Positions 25,523 through 33,749 of a DNA stretch of 64,000 nt are shown piece by piece (position 1 is the first letter of the stretch; every line of letters begins with the position of its first letter). The position numbers and the translations under genes are program-made. Location: the NCBI GenBank assembly GCA_043553855.1, contig CP121336.1, positions 1,860,001 through 1,924,000 on the forward strand. The letters are read 5' to 3'. The notes beneath the pieces are model-generated. The model did not search any database. It saw only the letters and a program-made list of their open reading frames with translations, and was not told the origin of the DNA. This DNA comes from JAUIAS01 sp030425395. Lineage in GTDB: Bacteria > Pseudomonadota > Alphaproteobacteria > Rhodobacterales > Rhodobacteraceae.

Positions 25523-26776
25523 TCAGGCTAGCAGGACACCATTGCCAACGCCAGTTATCCGGGTCTGTACGATTTGACCTTCGGTTTGATCCTTGGAAAA
25601 GCGGACTTCGGTAAATTGTTCGGTCCGGCCCATGCGGGCATTCTCCATCAGAACGCTGTGATCCCGTCCGACCTGATCGTTCAGATGCCGCGTGACCTGC
25701 GATACCCCTGCGGCCCGTAATCGCGCGGCGCGTTCCTTGATCTGATTGCCATCCACCTGCGGCATCCGCGCGGCAGGTGTTCCCGGCCGTGGGGAATAGG
25801 GGAAAACGTGCAGCCATGTCAGATCGCATTCCTCGACCAGCTTCAGAGAGTTTTCGAACATCTCTTCGCTTTCGGTAGGAAAGCCGGCGATGATATCCGC
25901 ACCGAATGTCATTTCGGGGCGCAGGCGACGGGCCTCTTGGGCAAAGGCAATGGCGTCATCGCGAAGATGGCGGCGTTTCATCCGCTTGAGGATCATGTCA
26001 TCGCCGTGTTGCAACGACAGGTGCAAGTGCGGCATCAACCGTTGTTCCGTCGCGATTGCCTCCATCAAAGCCGGATCGACCTCAATCGAATCGATAGATG
26101 AAATTCTCATCCGGGGTAAATCGGGCACCAGTTTCAGAATCCGCATCACCAGATCGCCAAGGCGCGGTGTGGACGGCAGATCGGCACCCCAGCTGGTCAG
26201 GTCCACCCCGGTCAGGACGACTTCGTTGTAGCCGCGCTGCACCAGTCTCTTGATCTGGTCAACAACGACGCCCGCCGGAACAGACCGAGAATTGCCGCGC
26301 CCGAAAGGGATGATGCAAAACGTGCATCGGTGGTCACACCCGTTCTGAACCTGAACATAGGCGCGGCTGCGGGTGCCGAAACCGTCAATCAGGTGTCCCG
26401 CTGTTTCTTCGACCGACATGATGTCGTCGACCAAGACAGCTTCGGTTTTCCCAACGAAGTCCGGAGACAGGGCGGCCCATGTCTGTGGTTGCATCTTTTC
26501 GGTGTTCCCGATGACCGCGTCGACTTCGTCCATCTTGGCAAAGCTCTCGGGGTCAATCTGTGCCGCGCAGCCGGTGACGATCAGCTTGGCCTCGGGGTGG
26601 GTGCGGCGCAATTTACGAATCTCTTGTCGGGCCTTGCGCACCGCTTCTGCGGTTACCGCGCAGGTGTTCACGACAACCGCGTCAGAGATTCCGGCCTGCT
26701 CGGCCAGTTCCTTCATGGCTTCGGTCTCATAGGCATTCAAGCGGCAGCCCAACGTGGAAAAAACCGGCGGTTTCAT
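25523..26776 (-). CDS. mtaB: tRNA (N6-threonylcarbamoyladenosine(37)-C2)-methylthiotransferase MtaB
   Basis: Radical-SAM enzyme converting t6A37 to ms2t6A in ANN-decoding tRNAs. I start at 26776 (417 aa), the ATG that overlaps the dapF stop as TCAT on the plus strand. The N-terminal methylthiotransferase domain has its three cluster Cys in STLGC (Cys11), VNTCAVT and VTGCAAQ; the radical-SAM CxxxCxxC is in CDHRCTFC; a TRAM-like RNA-binding tail ends the protein. The MtaB rather than MiaB assignment rests on family-like spacing. Notably the adjacent tRNA-Lys(UUU) is a typical substrate. Confidence 0.93.
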   Translation of the reverse strand: MKPPVFSTLGCRLNAYETEAMKELAEQAGISDAVVVNTCAVTAEAVRKARQEIRKLRRTHPEAKLIVTGCAAQIDPESFAKMDEVDAVIGNTEKMQPQTWAALSPDFVGKTEAVLVDDIMSVEETAGHLIDGFGTRSRAYVQVQNGCDHRCTFCIIPFGRGNSRSVPAGVVVDQIKRLVQRGYNEVVLTGVDLTSWGADLPSTPRLGDLVMRILKLVPDLPRMRISSIDSIEVDPALMEAIATEQRLMPHLHLSLQHGDDMILKRMKRRHLRDDAIAFAQEARRLRPEMTFGADIIAGFPTESEEMFENSLKLVEECDLTWLHVFPYSPRPGTPAARMPQVDGNQIKERAARLRAAGVSQVTRHLNDQVGRDHSVLMENARMGRTEQFTEVRFSKDQTEGQIVQTRITGVGNGVLLA

Positions 26777-27612
26777 GAAACGGCGGCCTGAAGGAAATCT
26801 GATGTGAAGCTGCCGGAAAAGACATGGGTTGTGCCCCCGGTCATCCAAACGCCGTCTTCGGCCCAATCAATGTCCAGGCTGCCGCCATCAAGGTCGATGG
26901 TCACGCGCCGCCCCGTCAACCCGCGGCGCGCCGCCGCGACCGCCACCGCACAGGATGACGACCCGGATGCCAAGGTGATGCCAACACCGCGCTCCCAGAC
27001 CCGCATGCGCAATCTGTCCGGCCCGGTGATCTGGGCAACCTGCACGTTGGTGCGTTCCGGGTAGAGAGGGTGGTGTTCATAACGCGCGCCGAATTCGGCG
27101 AGGGGAACGGCCTCGGCATCTGGGACGAAAAAGGTGCAGTGAGGGTTGCCCATGCCCGTGGCTACGGGGCTGCCTTCGATTGGCAATTCCAATGTATCCA
27201 CCTCTTCGGCAAGGGGAATGGACTGCCAATCCAGTTGTGGCGGCCCCATGTTGACCGAAGTGAGACCGCGGCCTCGGTCCACGGCATGGAGCATCCCCCG
27301 CCGCGTGCGCAAGCGAAGCGACTCCTTGCCGGTTTCATCCATGATATGACGCGCAATGCAGCGTGTGGCATTCCCACAGGCTGCCGATTCCGATCCGTCT
27401 GAGTTGTAGAACTCCAAGAAGGCATCGGCATCATCGCCGGTTGCGATGACGGCCAGTTGGTCAAATCCTACGCCCCGATGCCGATCAGCGATAGCCTTTA
27501 TCAGATGAGACGGGATGTCATAATGTCCGGCACGCCCGTCCAAAACGACAAAGTCGTTTCCAAGGCCGTGCATCTTCATAAATGGCAAGGTCAGAGCGCG
27601 CGTTTGTGTCAT
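26773..27612 (-). CDS. dapF: Diaminopimelate epimerase (second catalytic Cys replaced by Ser)
   Basis: Interconverts LL- and meso-diaminopimelate for lysine and peptidoglycan synthesis. 279 aa with both pseudo-symmetrical halves. The first active-site Cys is present (Cys79 in ACGNATR). The second half normally carries Cys-Gly-(Thr/Ser)-Gly; here residues 215-221 read ASGSSSC, so Ser216 (codon TCC at 26967-26965) replaces the catalytic Cys, with the next Cys five residues later. GMGNPHC and the rest of the fold are normal. Translationally coupled to mtaB (4-nt overlap). Function as DapF is likely from context but the substitution needs explanation. Confidence 0.9.
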   Translation of the reverse strand: MTQTRALTLPFMKMHGLGNDFVVLDGRAGHYDIPSHLIKAIADRHRGVGFDQLAVIATGDDADAFLEFYNSDGSESAACGNATRCIARHIMDETGKESLRLRTRRGMLHAVDRGRGLTSVNMGPPQLDWQSIPLAEEVDTLELPIEGSPVATGMGNPHCTFFVPDAEAVPLAEFGARYEHHPLYPERTNVQVAQITGPDRLRMRVWERGVGITLASGSSSCAVAVAAARRGLTGRRVTIDLDGGSLDIDWAEDGVWMTGGTTHVFSGSFTSDFLQAAVS

Positions 27613-27679
27613 GCCGGGCCGTATATCGGGGAGCTTGAAATGAATCCAGCATCATGCGCATTTTTCGGCCTTTTTTGGC

Positions 27680-27708
27680 TTGACCCCCGATGCACCTTCT
27701 CATACTTA
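27680..27708 (+). promoter_or_regulatory. Possible promoter of tRNA-Lys
   Basis: TTGACC at 27680-27685 has a good -35 match; 17 nt later the -10 position reads TACTTA, a weak match. Distance to the mature tRNA 5' end is about 42 nt, which suits a short leader. Confidence 0.35.
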
Positions 27709-27749
27709 CGCCGCCGTGGTGACCGGCATTTGCCGATGATCCCAGGAGT

Positions 27750-27825
27750 GGGCCGTTAGCTCAGTTGGTAGAGCAACTGACTTTTAATCAGTGGGTCGCA
27801 GGTTCGAATCCTGCACGGCTCACCA
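27750..27825 (+). tRNA. tRNA-Lys (anticodon TTT)
   Basis: A full cloverleaf is readable in 76 nt: seven-base acceptor stem (GGGCCGT with ACGGCTC, one G-T pair), D-arm with GCTCAGTTGGTAGAGC, anticodon stem ACTGA/TCAGT with loop CTTTTAA and anticodon TTT at 27783-27785, T-arm GCAGG-TTCGAAT-CCTGC, discriminator A and encoded CCA. It is isolated, between dapF and an oxidoreductase operon. Confidence 0.98.
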
Positions 27826-27965
27826 CTTCCTCGAATTGAAGAATAAATTTTAAATGCCTGCCCAAAGCTGGTCTTGAATTCTGTTTTGGGGCCGAACTGG
27901 CTTCGGCAGGAGGGGGCGATTGTGAAGGTGCCGCCCTGCACCGGGCGAGGCGGCAGATTCCTGGC

Positions 27966-28937
27966 TCAATCCCGCAACATCGCTTCTACCAGTTTTTGAA
28001 CGCGCAGCGCTTCTTCTGGCGTGGCGAGACGGTTCGGTTTTCCTGCCATACACAAGAGCATGTCATCCAATTGCGCCTTGAGGCTAACGGCTCTGGGGTC
28101 TTGGGGGCGCGTGCCGATCTCAGAAAATTCGCTGCCATCTGAAACAGCATCCACATAGAATTCGGTTATGCGGCGACTTTTTGCGCTGCCCTTTATCGTC
28201 AATTCCTGGCGGTCGGGTTGCGCGCCGCCAACGCTCGCCATGATACTAACGGCGCAGCCGTCTTGTGTCTCAAGCCGCGCCAGAAGATGTGTTTCACACA
28301 GCGCAGTATCTTCGGGATACGACGGGCGCGCCCAAACCACGGATAATGGCCCGAGAATTCGTTCCGAGAAGAAAAGGAAATGCGAGATCACTTCGCGGGT
28401 CATGCCCCCTTCTGCGCGGAACCGAAGCCAATCGGCTGCTTGCTGCCACGCACGTGGCCACGCGCTGTAGGTTACCACGATATCGGCACCGATCAGGTCA
28501 CCCAATGCTCCTGTTTTTGCAGCGTGTGACACATCGGTCAGGGCGGCACCGGCGGCTTGGGTGAAATTAACGGCTGCGGGCACGCCAGAGGCCGCCAGCT
28601 CTGCGACCAGATTTTCGCTTTCCGCGATATCAACACCCAACGGTTTTTCCAAAAAAACTGCCTTGCCGGCGGCAGCGGCGGCAAGGGCATAGGCCTTGCG
28701 CGGGGCAGGGGGGCAGGACAGGTAAACCAGATCTGCGGCGGCCATGGCCGCTTCAGCGCTGTGTTCAACAAGGGCACCGGGTGCTATTTGACGTGCCAGC
28801 GCGCAGGCTTGGGGATCAGGATCCCAAAGCGATACCGGCGCATAGCCATCGTGACGAACCATATGCTCCAGCATGCGCCGCCCCATGATCCCCAACCCCA
28901 CGATCGCGGTCTTTACGGGTGTGTTGGCCTCAGTCAT
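27966..28937 (-). CDS. Gfo/Idh/MocA family oxidoreductase
   Basis: NAD(P)-dependent dehydrogenase-like protein of 323 aa. The N-terminal Rossmann fold starts VGLGIMGRRML, and the central FLEKPLGVD segment carries the conserved EKP of the family; a C-terminal alpha/beta domain follows from about residue 125. Members act on sugars, inositols or related alcohols, so the substrate is unknown. Its start overlaps the acetamidase gene by 4 nt, suggesting that both act in one pathway. The 140 nt between tRNA-Lys and this gene contain nothing recognised. Confidence 0.88.
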   Translation of the reverse strand: MTEANTPVKTAIVGLGIMGRRMLEHMVRHDGYAPVSLWDPDPQACALARQIAPGALVEHSAEAAMAAADLVYLSCPPAPRKAYALAAAAAGKAVFLEKPLGVDIAESENLVAELAASGVPAAVNFTQAAGAALTDVSHAAKTGALGDLIGADIVVTYSAWPRAWQQAADWLRFRAEGGMTREVISHFLFFSERILGPLSVVWARPSYPEDTALCETHLLARLETQDGCAVSIMASVGGAQPDRQELTIKGSAKSRRITEFYVDAVSDGSEFSEIGTRPQDPRAVSLKAQLDDMLLCMAGKPNRLATPEEALRVQKLVEAMLRD

Positions 28938-29884
28938 CCGATTTTCCTATTCAGCAATTTAGTCTCCATCATCATGTGTATGCCTTTGTTGCCGTTGACG
29001 GTTTGCGTCACTCGCAGGTCGCCAGCGAGGGAACACAGCATATAGGCGTCTTCCGGTGCCAATCCGGTGCGCGCCACGATCCATGCGATCATATCCCGCA
29101 GCGCCATTTCTGCGCAGCGATCCAGATCTTCGTGCATACCCATGGTGATCAGGTGAGTGGGCGTTTGAGCCCGGGGATAGGCAAAGCCCAGATCCTTTCT
29201 CACAGTCAAACGGAAGGTTCCTTCGAGAGCGGTTTCAATCGCGGTGACGCAAACTTCGCCATCGCCTTGCGCGGCGTGTCCGTCGCCACAAGAAAACAGT
29301 GCCCCGTGAGTAAAGACCGGCAGGAAAAGCTTGGTTCCTGCGATCAATTCCTTGTTGTCGATATTGCCGCCGTGAGCCCGTGGCTGGATGGTTGATATGC
29401 GCCCCCAGTCCGGTGGCGGTGCTACGCCCATCACCCCGAAAAATGGATTAAGCGGCAGTGTCAGGCCCCACGACAGACGCGCTGTCATCGCATTGCGATC
29501 AAGAGGAATGGTAACGATGCGGCCGTTTGGGAAATCCTCGGTCAGGGTTCCGGCAAGCGGGCGGATCATGTTCCAGCCCCAGTTCTGGCGCAGTTGGATA
29601 TCCAGAATATCCACCTCAAGAACATCGCCGGGCTGTGCGCCCGCGACGGCGACCGGACCGGTCAGAATATGACCCGGCAACTGACGCTCTGACCGGGCGT
29701 GAATGTCAAAAAGCTCTGGTGGGAAGTCATATCCGGAATCCCGTGCCGGGATTTGCTCCGGTCCACCCGACACGGTTTCGATACACACCACCTCGCCGCT
29801 CTGTATTTCAAGCGCCGGTTCAAGCGTGGCGTCGAAATATCCCCATGCACATGTTTCCGGGCTGGCCTTTAGATGGTGGGTCAT
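28934..29884 (-). CDS. Acetamidase/formamidase family protein
   Basis: Hydrolyses a short-chain amide (formamide, acetamide or similar) to ammonia and an acid, probably in the cytoplasm. 316 aa from the ATG at 29884, preceded by AGGAA; an upstream in-frame start would overlap the gamma-glutamyltransferase gene and adds unrelated residues. Family blocks include GPVAVAGAQPGDVLEVDI, NPFFGVMGVAPP, GGNIDNKEL and FSCGDGHAAQGDGEV. It lies between a gamma-glutamyltransferase gene and a MocA oxidoreductase on the same strand, suggesting nitrogen scavenging from amides and gamma-glutamyl compounds. Confidence 0.92.
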   Translation of the reverse strand: MTHHLKASPETCAWGYFDATLEPALEIQSGEVVCIETVSGGPEQIPARDSGYDFPPELFDIHARSERQLPGHILTGPVAVAGAQPGDVLEVDILDIQLRQNWGWNMIRPLAGTLTEDFPNGRIVTIPLDRNAMTARLSWGLTLPLNPFFGVMGVAPPPDWGRISTIQPRAHGGNIDNKELIAGTKLFLPVFTHGALFSCGDGHAAQGDGEVCVTAIETALEGTFRLTVRKDLGFAYPRAQTPTHLITMGMHEDLDRCAEMALRDMIAWIVARTGLAPEDAYMLCSLAGDLRVTQTVNGNKGIHMMMETKLLNRKIG

Positions 29885-29915
29885 TTCCTGTTCCTTTTCG
29901 GGGCATGGGGGCGTG

Positions 29916-31511
29916 TCAGAAGCCGACCGCTGCACCATCTTTGCGTGGATCGGATCCCCCCGCATAGCCACCGCCGGACAGGCGCTGGATCAACTGTGCG
30001 CCGCCAAAGCCAAAGGCGGTATCGGGTTCCTCCATGGCCAGAACATGACCCATCCCGGCCAGCGCTTCCAGTGTTTGCGGCGGCAGGGTGGTTTCGCACG
30101 CCACGCCTAACCCTTGGGTCACGCGCCATCTTGGGGCATCTGCGGCCATCTGTGGATCCTGTTTCCACAATTGGGTGCGCAACAGCATCTGAACATGGCC
30201 TTGCGCCTGCATCGGACCGCCCATCACACCAAAGCTCAGGATCGGGTCGTGTGTGCCCATGACAAAGCCGGGGATGATTGTATGGAATGGCCGCTTGCCC
30301 GGCCCCACGACATTCTGGCTTTGGGGATCAAGCGAAAATCCGGCGCCGCGATTTTGCAGGTGAATTCCGGTTCCCGGCACGGCCACACCCGACCCGAACC
30401 CGGCATAGTTCGACTGAATATAGGACACCATCATGCCGGACGCATCAGCGGCGCTCAGGTATACGGTGCCGCCCCGTTTTGGCGCACCAGCCCCAAAATC
30501 CTTTGCATGGTCGGGATCAATAAGGGCCGCCCTTTGTGCAAGATACGCATCGTTGAGCATGTCGGCCGGCCTGACCTCGGACATATGCGCGATATCACCG
30601 ACATAGGTTTCGGCGTCAGCAAGGGCGAGCTTCATTGCTTCGATCTGGAGGTGCATTGCGCGGGGGTCGTCTGCGTCCATATCCGCAATAGCGGTATGCT
30701 TGAGAATCCCCAAACCTATCAGCGCTGCAATCCCCTGACCGTTTGGTGGGATTTCGTGCAAGCTGACATCGCCAAAGTCCTGAGAGATCGTGCCGCACCA
30801 GTCAGCACGATGGGTTGCCAGATCCTCCATGGTCATTGTGCCGCCACAGGTGTTAGAAAAAGCGATCATGGCATCGGCCAGTTCACCGGTGTAGAACGCC
30901 CGCCCTTTCGTTTCGGCGATCAGACGCAGAGTTCTTGCCAGGGCCGGGTTCTTGAAAATTTCTCCTGCGGCAGGGGCGCGGCCATCGGGCAGAAAGGTTT
31001 CTGCGAAGCCAGGCTGATCCCCCAGCAACGCGCCGCCGCGCGCCCATAGTTGCGCAATTTTGGGGGAAACCGGAAAACCGTTTTCTGCATAACGCACGGC
31101 GGGTTCGAACAGTGTTTCGAACGGTAAAGCGCCGAAGCGTTCAGAAATTTCAACCCACGCCGAAACCGCGCCGGGCACAGTGACGCTGTCCCAGCCCAGC
31201 ATGGGCATGGCGTCGCGTCCTGCGAATTTTTCCCGCGACCATGCAGCCGGTGCGCGTCCTGACGCGTTCAAACCATGCAGTTCCTTGCCATCCCACAGGA
31301 TTGCAAACGCATCCGACCCCACGCCGTTACCGGTGGGTTCAACCACTGTCAGGGTAATCGCCGTTGCGATCGCTGCATCGGCAGCATTGCCGCCTCGCGC
31401 GATCATCCCAAGCCCTGCCTGCGCAGCCAGCGGTTGCGAGGTTGTGACCATGTTGCGTGCCAGCACGGCAGAACGTCGTGACGGGTAGTGGTGCGAAGCG
31501 GATAGTTGCAT
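29916..31511 (-). CDS. Gamma-glutamyltransferase family protein
   Basis: Ntn-hydrolase of the GGT/cephalosporin acylase family, 531 aa. It is probably self-cleaved before Thr349 (in the segment PKRGGTVYLSAAD), giving a large N-terminal and a small C-terminal subunit. The family blocks ARNMVTTSQPLAAQAG, GGNAADAAIA and QSNYAGFGSGV are intact. There is no signal peptide, unlike periplasmic E. coli GGT, so a cytoplasmic role in cleaving gamma-glutamyl amides or glutathione conjugates is more likely. A divergent gamma-glutamylcyclotransferase gene lies 177 nt away. Confidence 0.9.
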   Translation of the reverse strand: MQLSASHHYPSRRSAVLARNMVTTSQPLAAQAGLGMIARGGNAADAAIATAITLTVVEPTGNGVGSDAFAILWDGKELHGLNASGRAPAAWSREKFAGRDAMPMLGWDSVTVPGAVSAWVEISERFGALPFETLFEPAVRYAENGFPVSPKIAQLWARGGALLGDQPGFAETFLPDGRAPAAGEIFKNPALARTLRLIAETKGRAFYTGELADAMIAFSNTCGGTMTMEDLATHRADWCGTISQDFGDVSLHEIPPNGQGIAALIGLGILKHTAIADMDADDPRAMHLQIEAMKLALADAETYVGDIAHMSEVRPADMLNDAYLAQRAALIDPDHAKDFGAGAPKRGGTVYLSAADASGMMVSYIQSNYAGFGSGVAVPGTGIHLQNRGAGFSLDPQSQNVVGPGKRPFHTIIPGFVMGTHDPILSFGVMGGPMQAQGHVQMLLRTQLWKQDPQMAADAPRWRVTQGLGVACETTLPPQTLEALAGMGHVLAMEEPDTAFGFGGAQLIQRLSGGGYAGGSDPRKDGAAVGF

Positions 31512-31687
31512 CCCTGCTCATCTTTCCGGAGTTTGTTTGGTTCTATTGACGAGACGCCATGCGCCGACCTTACGGTTTTGGCGATCAAGTGCAACGAGAT
31601 CGGCTTTGCCCTTCGTTCCCGCGCGATCCAATCGTTCGTTTGAAAAAGCCTCTGGCCCCAGAGGATCAAAACCGGTTAAGCCATGGC

Positions 31688-32425
31688 ATGCCATTTGCGA
31701 ACCACGTCTTTCAGCACACACCCGCCCTGCGCGGTTTGATAACACCGCCTGACGCGTCGGAGATGCGTTTTGGCCAGGACCGTTTTGATGAGCTTGACGA
31801 ACAGGCCCGAACCGAAGGGTGGCCACCCGGTTGGCGCATGGACCACGACGAGCGCGAGGAAAATCGCAAGTCGGTTCTTTCGGGGCGGTTGTCGCAGGAT
31901 CTGTGGGTGTTTGCGTATGGATCACTGATCTGGGATCCGGCGGTTCAGGTGGATGAGTACCGTTATGGCACGCTCATGGGCTGGCAGCGCAGATTTTGTA
32001 TGCTTCTGGAAGGTGGACGGGGCACCTATGAAAAGCCGGGGCTTATGGCCGCGCTGGACGAAGGCGGCCATTGCCACGGGGTTGTATTTCGCATTGCGGC
32101 ACCTCTGGTCGATGAGGAAACCCGCTTCATGTGGCGGCGCGAGATGTTCGCAGGAGCGTATTGCCCGGTATTCATGGAGGTCGACACGCCACAGGGGCCT
32201 GTTGATGCTCTGGCCTTTGTGATGGACCGCGCAAACAGCCGTTACAGACCGGATGTTTCACCAGAAGATGCTGCCCGGATGATCGCGGCCGCCGAAGGCA
32301 GGCTGGGGCCGAACTTCGATTATCTCGACTCGCTTGTCCGACATTTGGATGAATTGGAAATCGAAGATGCAGAAATGCGCGCCTTGCACAGCCGGGCATC
32401 CAAATATCGCATGATTGTGGGTTAA
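31688..32425 (+). CDS. Gamma-glutamylcyclotransferase (ChaC-like)
   Basis: Cleaves glutathione or other gamma-glutamyl compounds to 5-oxoproline. The diagnostic substrate-loop WVFAYGSLIWDP starts the fold, and the later R-x-FCM and YEKPGLMAAL segments fit the ChaC subgroup; a Glu in the middle (around VDEETRFMWRREM) would be the general base. I start at the ATG at 31688 (245 aa), leaving a helical N-terminal extension of about 70 residues as seen in alphaproteobacterial members; the exact start is uncertain because no clear ribosome-binding site is seen. Divergent from the GGT-family gene. Confidence 0.87.
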   Translation: MPFANHVFQHTPALRGLITPPDASEMRFGQDRFDELDEQARTEGWPPGWRMDHDEREENRKSVLSGRLSQDLWVFAYGSLIWDPAVQVDEYRYGTLMGWQRRFCMLLEGGRGTYEKPGLMAALDEGGHCHGVVFRIAAPLVDEETRFMWRREMFAGAYCPVFMEVDTPQGPVDALAFVMDRANSRYRPDVSPEDAARMIAAAEGRLGPNFDYLDSLVRHLDELEIEDAEMRALHSRASKYRMIVG

Positions 32426-32434
32426 ATACCCCGT

Positions 32435-33574
32435 TCAGGCCCGATTTTTGTAACGGTGCCAATAGACAAGGCTTGTTGCGAGGGCCACCGCAACGGCCGC
32501 GTGCAGGGCTTCCGCGGATACAGCCGTCAAAAGGAAACCGGTCATCAATGGGCCGCAAGCCGCGCCAAAGTCCCGCCACGCCTGCATCCGCGCAAGCGGA
32601 CCTATTGCGTCTTCATCTGGTGCAAGGGGCTGTGTGATTACCGCCGGTCCCAAGGAAGCAAGCGCGCCGCGAAACAGCAACATGATCAGCGCGCCTGCCA
32701 CAGTCAGCCCGACCGCGACGAAAATGAACCCCGTGGTTGTCAGTATCGCTGCGACAACGAAAATCCGGCGTGCGCCGAACGTGTCCGCGATCCAACCGAA
32801 CAATGGCGCGGCGATCGCTTCTGCAAAGTGGCGCATGGCCAGAAGCGCGCTTCCCCCCATGACGGCCTGCGCAAGGGTGGCATCGCGGGCAAGGATCAGC
32901 GTGATCGACACGGCAAATACACCGTCAACGCCGTATCCCTGAAGAAAATACACAAGATCAATCGGTTTGGGGCGCGCTAGCGAAGGGGCTTTGCCGCGTT
33001 TTACAGCCTCTCCTCGGCTGCGCGGCAGGGTAAAGGCGATCACCACGGCAAAGGCCGTTGGAACAGCCAACAGCACAAAGGCCATATTCGAACCGACAAC
33101 GCCAACAAGCCATGCGCCGCCGAACAATGCGCAGATGGGACCAATGCGTTGGATCGCCTGTCCGACACCGACCCGCGTTCCGACCCGGGCGCGAAATTCC
33201 ACCGCATATGAAAGGGTCGCCAAAACCAGAACCGCATAGGTCAGGCCCCACAAAAGCCGCGCAAACAGCAATATCGCTGGCCCCTGACCCAGCCCATAGA
33301 TTGCCGTTGAAATCGTGGCCGTGATTGCGGCTGCGATGCACATGGGCCGCACGCCCACCATTTCCGTCAAGCGCGCCAGAACGCCATAGGCGAACACTCT
33401 TACGAACCGGTTTGCCGACAACAGGACGCCAACCCAAGGCAAGGTCAGGCCAAAGTCCTCGGCATAAGCAGGTAGCACTGCATACAAGAGCGCGTCGCCC
33501 AGCAATGCCAGTGACATGATCGAGGAAGAGCCAATAATCGCCCGCCATCCAGTGTTGATATTGCCGTTGGACAT
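32435..33574 (-). CDS. MFS transporter
   Basis: 379-aa major facilitator with twelve predicted membrane helices and the loop 2-3 signature altered to RLTEMVGVRP. Conserved blocks include GLTLPWVGVLLSANRFVR in helix 2. Family relatives are mostly proton-driven exporters, but the substrate is unknown. It is convergent with the gamma-glutamylcyclotransferase gene (9-nt gap) and divergent from a second MFS gene, with 175 nt between starts in which no operator-like repeat was noticed. Confidence 0.88.
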   Translation of the reverse strand: MSNGNINTGWRAIIGSSSIMSLALLGDALLYAVLPAYAEDFGLTLPWVGVLLSANRFVRVFAYGVLARLTEMVGVRPMCIAAAITATISTAIYGLGQGPAILLFARLLWGLTYAVLVLATLSYAVEFRARVGTRVGVGQAIQRIGPICALFGGAWLVGVVGSNMAFVLLAVPTAFAVVIAFTLPRSRGEAVKRGKAPSLARPKPIDLVYFLQGYGVDGVFAVSITLILARDATLAQAVMGGSALLAMRHFAEAIAAPLFGWIADTFGARRIFVVAAILTTTGFIFVAVGLTVAGALIMLLFRGALASLGPAVITQPLAPDEDAIGPLARMQAWRDFGAACGPLMTGFLLTAVSAEALHAAVAVALATSLVYWHRYKNRA

Positions 33575-33749
33575 AGCTCAGGCTTCCTGCGTTAGCGTGT
33601 GGCCATCTATTTGCACCATACTGGGCCCACAAGCGCCAGCAATCAGGCACAAAGATCCCGGTCATTGGGCCAACCTGCTGGTGGGTGACAGGTTATCCGG
33701 CCTAGGAAACGGGTTGCGCATGGATGGGCTTTGCCGTCCAACTGCCGGG

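Noticed and set aside
27661..27676. T-rich runs upstream of tRNA-Lys as a terminator
   Set aside because: No stable hairpin precedes the T runs in either orientation.
31559..31687. N-terminal extension of the gamma-glutamylcyclotransferase gene from the first in-frame ATG
   Set aside because: The extra 43 residues run into the divergent GGT promoter region and look non-coding (Arg/Pro-rich); the ATG at 31688 fits the family better.
33516..33749. N-terminal extension of the second MFS transporter overlapping the divergent MFS gene
   Set aside because: Adds 78 non-hydrophobic residues before helix 1 and overlaps the start of the neighbouring gene.
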